A DNA stretch of 64,000 nucleotides, taken from positions 1 through 64,000 of the forward strand of contig UQJT01000001.1 of NCBI GenBank assembly GCA_900541395.1, written 5' to 3'. How positions within the stretch are numbered: the stretch's first letter is position 1; every line of letters begins with the position of its first letter. The position numbers and the translations under genes were made by a program. This stretch comes from an uncultured Desulfovibrio sp. Lineage in GTDB: Bacteria > Desulfobacterota > Desulfovibrionia > Desulfovibrionales > Desulfovibrionaceae. Positions 34,583 through 43,242 of the stretch are shown piece by piece. Below the pieces are notes generated by a model. That model ran no database searches. It was not told the origin of the DNA and worked only from the letters and a program-made list of their open reading frames with translations.

Positions 34583-35352
34583 GACCAGCGCAAAAGAGTC
34601 ATCGCTACACCACTCTCAAACTTGCCACGAGTACATTCGTAGAGTCGTGTAAGCGGTGTATATCGCGCCAGCCATTTTTCTGGATCGCATTCTGTAAAAT
34701 CTATTTGTCCGCATTGCTGTTTAATGGCGGAGTAAGCAGCAGTGGCTTGCGGGATATGCGTCAACTGGCGTAAAAATCCATGTGCGGCGCGGGAAGTCCT
34801 TTGCATGGTAATTCGACCGAGTTCGGAGTGGAGGATGGCGCAAGGAGACTGCGTGAGCTCAAGAATGCGATATCCACAGGTTTGTTTGGATACCTGATAT
34901 TCACGGGCCAAGCTGTTTATGAGTGTGAAGTCAAAGGGTGCGCCAGCCATAGAGGTACGAAACTGATCTTCCGGCATAAGTAACTCTACGGCAAAGGCGT
35001 TGGCTTCTTGCTCCTTTTGTCTTTTTCCTTGTAATACATCGTCAACAGTGCACCAAAATCCGGTTCTGCCATCCCGTACATATTCAGGCTTGTGTTCCAG
35101 AAAATAGTGCCCAAGTTCGTGAGCAAAGGTGAACGTATGACGTTTGGGGCTGTTGATATGGGTATTGATTAAAATTCCCTTTTGGTTGCCCTTATAAATC
35201 AGCTCTCCGCTCAGTTTTGGGTCGTTGGGCAATAGGCGGTATAGATAGCGAATACCTTCACGCTTGGCGATATCATGTAAAGCCAAGGCGGGAGGTCCTA
35301 CCACTCCCTTGGTTTCCAATACCCACCGCGCTTTGACCGCAGGATTAACCAT
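34579..35352 (-). CDS. ImmA/IrrE-family zinc metallopeptidase
   Basis: 257-aa protein with the ImmA/IrrE (M78) active site: FTFAHELGHYFLEH supplies the HExxH zinc ligands, and EQEANAFAVELLMP supplies the third acidic ligand. The C-terminal part is helical. GAGAGGGAG precedes ATG 35352. It overlaps hsdS (stop 35345) by eight bases and rhuM by four. ImmA-type peptidases cleave XRE repressors in integrative elements; the XRE gene here (40884-41102) lies at the other end of the operon. Confidence 0.85.
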   Translation of the reverse strand: MVNPAVKARWVLETKGVVGPPALALHDIAKREGIRYLYRLLPNDPKLSGELIYKGNQKGILINTHINSPKRHTFTFAHELGHYFLEHKPEYVRDGRTGFWCTVDDVLQGKRQKEQEANAFAVELLMPEDQFRTSMAGAPFDFTLINSLAREYQVSKQTCGYRILELTQSPCAILHSELGRITMQRTSRAAHGFLRQLTHIPQATAAYSAIKQQCGQIDFTECDPEKWLARYTPLTRLYECTRGKFESGVAMTLLRWS

Positions 35353-37012
35353 CAGCTCCCTCTCCAAACAGGTCTTCTATCGCCTGTCGGTGTTCTTTGG
35401 TTTCGGTGGTGGAAATATCTCCACGAGCGGCTATGGCGTATTGTTGCTCTTTCGGCTCTGGAGGGGTGGAGATTTCCAGGGGCGGCAGAGTCTTTTGTAT
35501 ATCAGCCAGTGGCAATGAGCTGTCTGGATTGATATTTTTTAGTTGTTCGCAGAGAGCCATTAATTCATCGACTTTTGCAACAATACGTTGTTGCTCGGCA
35601 AGGGGGGGCAAGGGAAACAGAATATTTTTAATATAATCTGTCGGTACGCGCTGCTGACCTGCAGTACCAGTCATGTTTTTTTCGCCATCCCTGAGGAATT
35701 CTGGATTCTTTAAAAAATTAAGTAAATACTTTGGAGATATCTGTAGGCATCGCAAAACGTGCAGCTCTGTCGTTCCAGCACCAAATCCATTTTTTAAATT
35801 TTTTACAATACATGATTTACCGTTTTGAAAACAAGGAGTTATCTTTGCCAAGACTATATCGTTTTCTGCAAAATGGGTAAATCCTGATTTAACTTTCCCC
35901 CATACACGTATTTCTTGATGATGCCCTCCAAAATAAGAATTAGAAATAAGTGCCATAGGAATAAAAGATACTTCTCTATCATCTGGTAGTTGATTTCTTG
36001 GGTTGATTAAGCTAACTTCTCCAAGCCTGCACCATTCCCAGCCATTCGGTAAATCATAGGGTTTTTCTTCCTCGGAAATAGGAGGCAACGGCTTTTCTTT
36101 TTTGAGTTTACCAGCGTCGATAAGGCGAGATTTTTCCTCTTGGATACGTTTTAGTAGCTCGGATGCTGGCTCATCATGGATATTCTGGGGAACGAGCGTA
36201 CCTCGTACCGCCGCTTGAAGGATAGACTTGGGCAGGTACTCGGCCAAGTTTGCCTCCAGAGAATCAAGTTCTTTTTCTGCGGCTTCAAGCTCGTCGCACA
36301 TAGACATGAATAAATTAGCTTTAGCAACAATACGATGTTGCTCTGCCAATGGCGGCAAAGGGATAAGAAAATGCTTTATTTTTTCAGCACTCAGACCTTC
36401 ACGAGAAACGCCAACTTGTGTATTCATAATCGTCTGTTGCAGTACAGGAGATATGAGTAGTAGGTGAATAAAATTAATCAAGTTATGGTTAATTAAGCGA
36501 ATTATGCATACATGTTGATTTATATTTGCTGTATCAAAGCCTTCGGGTATAATGCAGCTTCTGCCGATAGACGCACCTGTAATGTTTAATAGAATATCAT
36601 GAGCCTTGACTTCTGACCCTCTCATTTTTTTATGCAATGAGTCACTTATGAAGGCAACATTTTGCAAAACTAGGCCAGAGTTATATACATTTTGTGAGCG
36701 CAAAAATTTGATTCCGGTGGGGCTATAAGCATTCTTGCCCCCAGTAGGAGTACTGCCTGATCCAACCTTTGAGACAAGTTCGCCAAGCCTGCACCAACTC
36801 CAACCACTTGGCAATGCAAAGGGAGGTTCATCTTCCTCAATTGGTGGCAACGGTTTTTCTTTCTTTATTTCACCCTGCTTGAGGAGTTGAGCCTTCTCTG
36901 TCTGGATATGTGCCAACAAATCTGATGCCGGTTCATCCTGCGAGTTTTGGGGTACAAGTTTGCCTTGTACAGCTGCCTGCAAAATGGCCTGGCGAAGTTG
37001 CGCGGCTTTCAT
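35345..37012 (-). CDS. hsdS: Type I restriction-modification specificity subunit HsdS
   Basis: 555-aa specificity subunit with two target-recognition domains and two conserved coiled spacers. Each half opens with a repeated segment: ILQAAVQGKLVPQN ... LPSGWSWCRLGELV and ILQAAVRGTLVPQN ... LPNGWEWCRLGEV. Both halves end in PLPPLAEQHRIVAK or PLPPLAEQQRIVAK. The target DNA sequence cannot be read from the protein. The start overlaps the hsdM stop by one base (TAATG). Confidence 0.92.
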   Translation of the reverse strand: MKAAQLRQAILQAAVQGKLVPQNSQDEPASDLLAHIQTEKAQLLKQGEIKKEKPLPPIEEDEPPFALPSGWSWCRLGELVSKVGSGSTPTGGKNAYSPTGIKFLRSQNVYNSGLVLQNVAFISDSLHKKMRGSEVKAHDILLNITGASIGRSCIIPEGFDTANINQHVCIIRLINHNLINFIHLLLISPVLQQTIMNTQVGVSREGLSAEKIKHFLIPLPPLAEQHRIVAKANLFMSMCDELEAAEKELDSLEANLAEYLPKSILQAAVRGTLVPQNIHDEPASELLKRIQEEKSRLIDAGKLKKEKPLPPISEEEKPYDLPNGWEWCRLGEVSLINPRNQLPDDREVSFIPMALISNSYFGGHHQEIRVWGKVKSGFTHFAENDIVLAKITPCFQNGKSCIVKNLKNGFGAGTTELHVLRCLQISPKYLLNFLKNPEFLRDGEKNMTGTAGQQRVPTDYIKNILFPLPPLAEQQRIVAKVDELMALCEQLKNINPDSSLPLADIQKTLPPLEISTPPEPKEQQYAIAARGDISTTETKEHRQAIEDLFGEGADG

Positions 37013-38475
37013 TACACGCCTCTCTGGTTCATGGCGGCGGTAATGCGGCCAAGGATATTTTCAATATGAGCGGAGACGGCGGCTTTCTCGTTCAGGTACT
37101 TGGCGATAAATTCTCCCGGCGGCAAAATTTCAACCGTTTCGCGCGGAAAACCGCACAAGTCCAGATTGTACTCACCGGCAATAAGATCTTCCACAGGAAC
37201 GTATCTGGAAATTTCGCTTTCAGAACGACCTTTCCAAATTCCGTTTTCCAGCTTTCCCCACCAATTCTCCACAGGGGTAAAATGGCTGTCCAGCATCGGC
37301 TTGGTCTTGGAAAAGTGCTTGTAGCCTTTGGGCATTTCCAGCCGGTAGAACCAGACGCCTTTGGTCGGGCGGCCTTTGGTGAAAAACAGCAGGTTGGTAT
37401 TGATTGAGGTGTAGGGCGCAAAAACGCTTTTCGGTAGACGAACGATGGTATGCAGATCGCACTCTTCCAAAAGTTTTTTCTTGATGGCGGACTTGACTCC
37501 GGTTCCAAACAGGAATCCATCAGGCAAAACCAGGCCGCACCGCCCGCCATCTTTTAACAGCGCCATAATATGTACCAGAAACAAGTCTGCGGTTTCCGTG
37601 TTTCGTAGCTCTGCTGGCACGGATTGAGAAATAGCTTTGTTCTCTGCGCCGCCAAAGGGCGGATTGGTGACGATAACGTCAACTTTATCCTTGAGCGGAT
37701 AATCCGATATCGGCGTTCTGAGCGTATTGTCGTGGCGGATATCGGGTACATCAATGCCATGTGCGATCAGGTTGGTCATACAGAGAAGATAGGGAAAAGG
37801 TTTTTTTTCAATGCCGTGAATAGTTTTTTGCAGGGTGGTATAGTCCTCAGTGGAATCTATAGTAAAGCTATCCACGACACTGGTCAGGAATCCTCCCGTT
37901 CCGCAAGCTGGATCCAAAATGCTTTCACCCAGCTTTGGGGCCACATGCCGGACAATGAAACGGGTTACAGGCCGTGGGGTATAAAACTCTCCAGATTTAC
38001 CGGCGCTCTGCAAGTCTTTGAGCATACCTTCATAAAGATCGTTGAAAAGATGCGAACCTTTTACCTCGTCGAAATTGATATTCTCATTGATTTTATTAAT
38101 GACTTTACGCAATTCTGTGCCGGACTTCATAAAGTTATTAACGCCTTCCATCACGGAACGGATAAGCCATTTTCTTTTCTTGCTATCGTCGCTGGTATCG
38201 AGTTCGCGCAAGGCTGAGAACATACGACCTATAAAATCCAAAAGGTTATCTCCTGTGATACCTTCAGCATCATCGGCCCACGTGCTCCAGCGATATTCCT
38301 GGGGAATAACTGGGTAGTAGTCTTCCTCTGTGAGTTCCCATTCCTGTTCTTTATAATCAAAGGCCTTAAGAAAGAGCATCCATGTGATTTGCTCTATGTA
38401 TTGCGCATCTCCGTTTATTCCGGCGTCTATGCGCATAATATCCTTCAATGCCTTGGTCGTATTAGAGACTGCCAT
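37012..38475 (-). CDS. hsdM: Type I restriction-modification methyltransferase HsdM
   Basis: 487-aa N6-adenine methyltransferase subunit. SAM motif ILDPACGTGGFLTSVV and the catalytic VIVTNPPFGGAENK are present, preceded by a helical HsdM_N domain (GINGDAQYIEQITWMLFLKAFD). A GGGGAGAGGG site precedes ATG 38475. Works with HsdS in DNA modification and with HsdR in restriction. It is followed by hsdS with a one-base overlap. Confidence 0.93.
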   Translation of the reverse strand: MAVSNTTKALKDIMRIDAGINGDAQYIEQITWMLFLKAFDYKEQEWELTEEDYYPVIPQEYRWSTWADDAEGITGDNLLDFIGRMFSALRELDTSDDSKKRKWLIRSVMEGVNNFMKSGTELRKVINKINENINFDEVKGSHLFNDLYEGMLKDLQSAGKSGEFYTPRPVTRFIVRHVAPKLGESILDPACGTGGFLTSVVDSFTIDSTEDYTTLQKTIHGIEKKPFPYLLCMTNLIAHGIDVPDIRHDNTLRTPISDYPLKDKVDVIVTNPPFGGAENKAISQSVPAELRNTETADLFLVHIMALLKDGGRCGLVLPDGFLFGTGVKSAIKKKLLEECDLHTIVRLPKSVFAPYTSINTNLLFFTKGRPTKGVWFYRLEMPKGYKHFSKTKPMLDSHFTPVENWWGKLENGIWKGRSESEISRYVPVEDLIAGEYNLDLCGFPRETVEILPPGEFIAKYLNEKAAVSAHIENILGRITAAMNQRGV

Positions 38476-38491
38476 ACCCTCTCCCCATATG

Positions 38492-40846
38492 TTACGCGGC
38501 GTATAGTCCGTATGTCAGCTCGCGTAGCGCTCCAATAAATTTGTCTTTCCCCTTGAAAATGCCGTTCACTATTTGAATTGGATTTCCGAATTCATTGATG
38601 GGCGTGACTTTAAGAATGTCTAAATTTTCAAGACTGGAAATGCCGGAATCCGCGTATTTTTCCAAAAGCGCGTCCAATACCGCTGCTGCCTGTTTGCCGT
38701 ACTTAGTAAAATAATTCTGTTTTTTCACATTGTTGACTCGTTCACGGCGTGTGAGCGGAGGTTGGTCATACGCAATGTGACAAAGCAGATCAAACGGGTC
38801 AAATTCCCGCCCGATTTGCTCCTGCAACTCATTTATGAGAATTCCCTGTTCTTCCAACGCGTCCAAAATAACTTGCTTCCGCGAGGCATTGTTCCAGGCA
38901 GTAAGAAAGTCGCTCAGGGTTGTATACTGGCTGAGAAGATTGCGGCGAGTGTAGTCTGTGAGGGATTCCGTGATGAGTTTGCCGTTGTTGTCGATGTATT
39001 GGACTCGCTGCTTGAGAACAGTCACTTCAACATCGTGGACGTAATATTTCTTGCGACGCTCGGGTTTATGCTTATCGCCAGGATCGGGGACGTCCTGTGG
39101 CGGCGTTTCGCCATCATTACCAGGGGCAGTAGGGGCGTCCAGCTCAGGGGGGAGCTCTCCATTTGGGCCGGGCGTGAAATCCTCATTCTGCTCGCTGGGG
39201 CCGTCAAAATCGGGATCGGCGAACAAGCGGGTGGCATCGCGGAAGTCAAAAATGGTGAAAAACATTTTGCCCAGGTCTTCGCGCACCCGGGTACCGCGCC
39301 CGATGATTTGCTTGAACTCCGTCATGCTGTTAATGGTTGCGTCAAGAACGATATTCTTGACCATCTGCACATCAACCCCGGTAGTCAGTAGCTTTGAGGT
39401 GGTGACAAGCACAGGGTAGCGACTCGAAACATCCCGGAAGTTGTCCAGCTGCTTCTTGCCGATATCATCATCGCCGGTGATACGCATGACATACCGCTCA
39501 TCCTCGTTTACAAGATCGCTGTTTTCATTGATGAGCGCTTGGCGCATTCTGTCTGCGTGTTCGGTGTCCACGCAGAAAAAGATGGTTTTTTCGTGGCGGC
39601 CATTATGAGAGCGAAGATAGTTGGAGACGACTTGGGCGACTAGCTTGGTGCGCTTTTCCAGAACAAGCTCGCGGTCGTAATCTCTGGAGTTGTATTCCCT
39701 GTCAGGAATTTCGTTGCCCTCGTTGTCGAGCTGCCCGTTATACGGGCGGAACCCCTCGGCGTCTTTATCCAAAAGAACGCGGATAACCCGATATGGGGCG
39801 AGAAAGCCGTCCTCAATTCCTTGTTTCAGGGAGTAGGTATAGATGGGGTCGCCGAAGTAGTCGATGTTGGAGACGGTTTTATCTTCTTTGGGAGTGGCAG
39901 TCAGGCCGATCTGCGTGGCAGCTGAAAAATACTCCAGCACTTCACGCCATTCGCTGTCCGCCTTGGCACTGCCTCTGTGACACTCATCAACCACAATGAG
40001 GTCAAAAAAGCCGGGGCTAAAGAGCTTGAAGACATTTTTATCGCCGTTGCCGGTCAGGCCTTGATAAAGGGCCAGATAAATTTCATAGGACTTGTCGATT
40101 TTGCGCTGTCGGACGATGGTCATCTTGTCCTTGAATGGCGCGAAATCGTTCACATACGTTTGATCTATCAAGGCATTTCTGTCAGCAAGGAAGAGAATGC
40201 GTTTTTTCACGCCCGCTTTCCAAAGACGCCAGATAATCTGAAAGGCCGTATATGTTTTACCTGTGCCCGTTGCCATTACAAGCAAAATACGGTTTTGTCC
40301 GCGTGCAATAGCGTCTACCGTGAGGTTAATGGCATTGCGCTGATAATAGCGAGGAGTTTTGTCTTCCCGCTCGGCATAGTACGGCTGAGAGATGACCTTT
40401 TCTTGCTCCGGGCTGATTGACTGATTTTGTTTATAAAGCCGCCAAAGTTCTTCAGGGGAAGGAAACTTATCAAGTGAGAGAACGGTTTCTTTGTTTTTAT
40501 CCGTGGCAATTCGATTATGAAAAACAAAGCTATCTCCGTTGGATGTAAATACAAATGGTACCATCAGGCGTTGAGCATAATCAAGCGCCTGCTGCATACC
40601 GTCTCCAGTTGGGTGATTGTTGTCTTTGGCTTCAATAACCGCCAAAGGAATGTGTGGCTTGTGAAATAAAACGTAGTCGGCAAATTTGGCCCTTTCACGT
40701 TTGAATGTTCCTCCACGGGCAATAATGCGGCCATTGGTGAGGGCGTATTCTTCACGGATCTGGGATGGAGTCCATCCTGCGCCCTGGATGGCGGGCGTGA
40801 TATATTGCGTCCGAATTTCCTGCTCTGTTAGTTGCTTTTTGCTCAC
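38492..40846 (-). CDS. hsdR: Type I restriction enzyme HsdR (EcoKI-like)
   Basis: 784-aa restriction and translocation subunit. The nuclease domain shows PLAVIEAKDNN with the catalytic Glu-x-Lys. The SF2 helicase has Walker A VMATGTGKTYTAF, Walker B VVDECHRGS, and LTATPKEDKT. The C-terminal EcoEI_R_C-type region holds KKYYVHDVEVTVLK. Start GTG 40846 is preceded by GGGAGG at 8 bases; a TTG three bases earlier is possible. Hydrolyses ATP and cuts unmodified DNA far from its target. Confidence 0.93.
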   Translation of the reverse strand: MSKKQLTEQEIRTQYITPAIQGAGWTPSQIREEYALTNGRIIARGGTFKRERAKFADYVLFHKPHIPLAVIEAKDNNHPTGDGMQQALDYAQRLMVPFVFTSNGDSFVFHNRIATDKNKETVLSLDKFPSPEELWRLYKQNQSISPEQEKVISQPYYAEREDKTPRYYQRNAINLTVDAIARGQNRILLVMATGTGKTYTAFQIIWRLWKAGVKKRILFLADRNALIDQTYVNDFAPFKDKMTIVRQRKIDKSYEIYLALYQGLTGNGDKNVFKLFSPGFFDLIVVDECHRGSAKADSEWREVLEYFSAATQIGLTATPKEDKTVSNIDYFGDPIYTYSLKQGIEDGFLAPYRVIRVLLDKDAEGFRPYNGQLDNEGNEIPDREYNSRDYDRELVLEKRTKLVAQVVSNYLRSHNGRHEKTIFFCVDTEHADRMRQALINENSDLVNEDERYVMRITGDDDIGKKQLDNFRDVSSRYPVLVTTSKLLTTGVDVQMVKNIVLDATINSMTEFKQIIGRGTRVREDLGKMFFTIFDFRDATRLFADPDFDGPSEQNEDFTPGPNGELPPELDAPTAPGNDGETPPQDVPDPGDKHKPERRKKYYVHDVEVTVLKQRVQYIDNNGKLITESLTDYTRRNLLSQYTTLSDFLTAWNNASRKQVILDALEEQGILINELQEQIGREFDPFDLLCHIAYDQPPLTRRERVNNVKKQNYFTKYGKQAAAVLDALLEKYADSGISSLENLDILKVTPINEFGNPIQIVNGIFKGKDKFIGALRELTYGLYAA

Positions 40847-40883
40847 CAATGTTTCCTCCCATAAATTGCGTATTGGGGGAGCG

Positions 40884-41102
40884 CTAGTTTTCCATCGCCT
40901 TGATAAGCTCATGGGGTTTGACTTTCAGGGCTCCGGCCAATCGGAAAATCATCTCCAAACTTGGTTTTTTCAAATCACTCTCCATACGGCTGATATATGA
41001 TGGCGAAATGTCCAGAAGTGCCGCCAACTCTTCTTGGGAGAGCTCTTTTGATTGCCTGAATTGACGCAGGGTAGGGCCGAATCGCGGGAGGTGATTTTTC
41101 AT
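40884..41102 (-). CDS. XRE-family HTH regulator heading type I RM operon
   Basis: 72-aa Cro/CI-type regulator. Helix-turn-helix is at residues 13-67: LRQFRQSKELSQEELAALLDISPSYISRMES (shown across two pieces), then KKPSLEMIFRLAGALKV. It is the first gene of the hsdR-hsdM-hsdS-immA-rhuM run. A perfect 13-bp inverted repeat (41139-41169), 37 bp upstream of its start, is the likely binding site, giving self-control. Resembles both C proteins and ImmR-type repressors. Confidence 0.88.
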   Translation of the reverse strand: MKNHLPRFGPTLRQFRQSKELSQEELAALLDISPSYISRMESDLKKPSLEMIFRLAGALKVKPHELIKAMEN

Positions 41103-41138
41103 TCTCCCTCTATAGTCTATGACGTTTTCTCCTCTCTT

Positions 41139-41169
41139 GCCCTATTGGTCACAAAATGACCAATAGGGC
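41139..41169. promoter_or_regulatory. Perfect 13-bp inverted repeat, operator candidate
   Basis: GCCCTATTGGTCA, five-base spacer CAAAA, TGACCAATAGGGC. It lies upstream of the XRE gene and has no following T-run, so an operator is a better reading than a terminator. Confidence 0.7.
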
Positions 41170-41322
41170 AAATTCATCGTTCTGGCAACTTTCCATGTGG
41201 CGGTTGCTGCTATGCCTCGTCTCTTCTGTGCTGGACATGCGGTGTGTCCGCACATGGTGTCTGCCATTATTCTGTCTCTTTTGTCGCTAAAAAAACTTAC
41301 AACCCATGAGACGAGCCGTACT

Positions 41323-41709
41323 TTACAAGTCCTCCAACGGGGGGGCCGGTGTGTCCCTGAACTCTCCGAAGGAGATAAAGGCTTCTTCCTGCGGGCTGCT
41401 CTGCCGCATGGGTTGAGGCGGTGGGGGTGTGTCTTTCTTTGGGATTTTCCGGATTCCTCGCTGGCGTCTGGCCTCGGCCAGGTATTTGTTCAGGGTCTGA
41501 GGCTTTATCTCAATTCCTTTCTCGTGCAACTTTTCGATGATTTCCTGTGTGCCGAAACCGCGCTTTTTCATACGCTCCAGTGTCGGTGCCAGAGCAAAGA
41601 CTGCTTCCTTTACGGACATGGTTCGATTCCCGTCCAGTGTGACGGAAGCGGGTTTAAGAGCAGCAAATTCCTGTCTGATTTCCTTCAACTGTGTTGTAGT
41701 GATGGTCAT
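41323..41709 (-). CDS. Small putative DNA-binding mobilisation protein
   Basis: 128-aa basic-to-mixed protein. A helix-turn-helix-like core (GFGTQEIIEKLHEKGIEIKPQTLNKYLAEARRQRG, residues 51-85) resembles short accessory proteins seen beside relaxase genes. The C-terminus is proline-rich (KKDTPPPPQPMR) and disordered. It lies downstream of the MobV relaxase gene on the same strand. I do not recognise a named family; an oriT-binding or replication accessory role is inferred from position. Confidence 0.55.
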   Translation of the reverse strand: MTITTTQLKEIRQEFAALKPASVTLDGNRTMSVKEAVFALAPTLERMKKRGFGTQEIIEKLHEKGIEIKPQTLNKYLAEARRQRGIRKIPKKDTPPPPQPMRQSSPQEEAFISFGEFRDTPAPPLEDL

Positions 41710-41781
41710 GATGGTTCTCCTGTGACTCGTCGGAGCTATGCCCGGATGGGTGTTTTGTCTTTCCGGTCAAGCGGGACGCTT

Positions 41782-41815
41782 GCCCACTGGCTTCACGAAG
41801 TGAAGCATAGTGGGC
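41782..41815. repeat. Hairpin between relaxase and mobilisation gene
   Basis: GCCCACT.GCTTCAC-GAA-GTGAAGC..AGTGGGC, a 14-bp stem with a small internal loop. No T-run follows on either strand. It lies after the relaxase stop. Function not clear; RNA stabiliser or recombination site possible. Confidence 0.5.
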
Positions 41816-41853
41816 TATATCTTCGGCCTGTGCGAAGATTCCCTCCCGACGCC

Positions 41854-43041
41854 TTACCTCATTCTCATGCCACGGGCGAAGTGCGCCTGCCGACGCTCCC
41901 TGTCCCGCGCCTCCTGCGTCTGCCGCTGCCGTTCCTCTTCCTGCTGCCGTTGGAGCTGTTCGGCCCGCCTGCGCTCCACGAACTCGATATGCAGCGGCCG
42001 GATTTCCGGCAGAAGCAGAAATTCCCGATAGCCTGCCATGATTCTCTTCATTTTCCTCAACTGTATTTCCAGCTCTTCTTTTTCCTCATGGTTATGTTTC
42101 CTGTGAGCGGTGTATTCCGCTTCAAGCAAAATCTGTTTCTGACGTAACGTTTCCACTTCCTGTAGCAGATTTTCTTTCTGCTTCTGAACAAGATGTTTGA
42201 CGGCAAGCGCCTTTTTCAGCTCTCCAATAATGGAAGAGGCTTTCTCAAGCACAGACGGATAATTGAAAAGAGAGGCTTTCGGTAGAGAGGAATCTTCCTG
42301 AAGAAACTTTTCCGCCTCCTCAGCCTGCCGCTCATACTCCTCAATGCTCTTTCTCAACTCTTCTTCACGCTGTTCCAATGAGCTGATAAACTGTCGTGAG
42401 TTTCGTGTGGCCTCTTCGGATTCCTGAATCAGTTTCTCCAATGCTTCCTGTTGCTGCTTGAATTCGCGGGTATCCAGATGCTTTTTCACGGAACCAGGCA
42501 TCTGTTCCACACCGCGCTCAATGGCGAAGCCCCGGCTTTGCAGATAGGCGGGAAGCTCGGATTGCAGTTTCCGCAGACTCTGGCGGGTATAAATTTTGTT
42601 GGCGTTGAGCCTCCCTTCCGGCGTCACCGGTACATGAAGGAAGTGCATGTGCGGCGTCTTCTCATCCATGTGAACCATTGCGGAAATGACATTCTCAGCG
42701 CCCACAAACTCCGTGAGAAAGGCCTTGCTCTCCTCAAAGAAACGCCTTGTTTCCTCCGGCGTGAGCCTGTCAAAAAACGCCTTGTCCGAAGTGACGATAA
42801 GCCCGCACATGCGCACGGCGTCCTTTCTTACGGATTTGACCAGCAGGAGGTCGTCAATACGATTCTGAATGCCTTCGGCATAGTTCGATGCTGCGGCTTC
42901 GTGCAGCTCGTAGTTCGCCGCGCTTCTTTCGTAGTCAATATCGGGGTTGCTGCGGCTCTCCCGTTCCCGCCGGTTATGGCTCTGGATGCCGCGTATGGCT
43001 TCTTTCTTGAATTTGTCCATATGGAGTACGAGATAGGACAT
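41854..43041 (-). CDS. MobV (Pre/Mob)-family relaxase
   Basis: 395-aa plasmid mobilisation relaxase. The N-terminus is SYLVLHMDKFKKEAIRGIQSHN (shortened: YLVLHMDKFKK), then the metal-binding signature MVHMDEKTPHMHFLHVP at residues ~121-137. Residues 200-370 form long coiled coils (EEELRKSIEEYERQAEEAEK). ATG 43041 follows GGAAG. It nicks oriT and leads single-strand transfer in trans-acting conjugation. The inverted repeat and direct repeats at 43067-43234 lie just upstream and are the likely oriT. Confidence 0.88.
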   Translation of the reverse strand: MSYLVLHMDKFKKEAIRGIQSHNRRERESRSNPDIDYERSAANYELHEAAASNYAEGIQNRIDDLLLVKSVRKDAVRMCGLIVTSDKAFFDRLTPEETRRFFEESKAFLTEFVGAENVISAMVHMDEKTPHMHFLHVPVTPEGRLNANKIYTRQSLRKLQSELPAYLQSRGFAIERGVEQMPGSVKKHLDTREFKQQQEALEKLIQESEEATRNSRQFISSLEQREEELRKSIEEYERQAEEAEKFLQEDSSLPKASLFNYPSVLEKASSIIGELKKALAVKHLVQKQKENLLQEVETLRQKQILLEAEYTAHRKHNHEEKEELEIQLRKMKRIMAGYREFLLLPEIRPLHIEFVERRRAEQLQRQQEEERQRQTQEARDRERRQAHFARGMRMR

Positions 43042-43066
43042 GGCAATACTTCCTTGTATCAATGGA

Positions 43067-43234
43067 TGTCCCGTTCTTTCTGTGGCAGGAATGCGGGACA
43101 CTTTTTCAGTTTACGCGGGACAAACGTTGAAAACATGTTCGGATTTGGCTGGACTTCATAGGATAACAGATACGACGAGTATTGCAGGTGTCCCGCTGTA
43201 CCGGCGCTTAGGCAGCGGTACAGCGGGACACCTG
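43067..43234. other. Candidate oriT/oriV: 19-bp inverted repeat and GCGGGACA repeats
   Basis: A perfect inverted repeat (arms 43185-43203 and 43216-43234, beginning CAGGTGTCCCGC) with a 12-base loop. The octamer GCGGGACA occurs at 43093-43100, 43115-43122, 43223-43230 and in reverse at 43189-43196, with a variant at 43067-43074. It is placed between replication protein and relaxase genes. Confidence 0.6.
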
Positions 43235-43242
43235 AAAAATGG

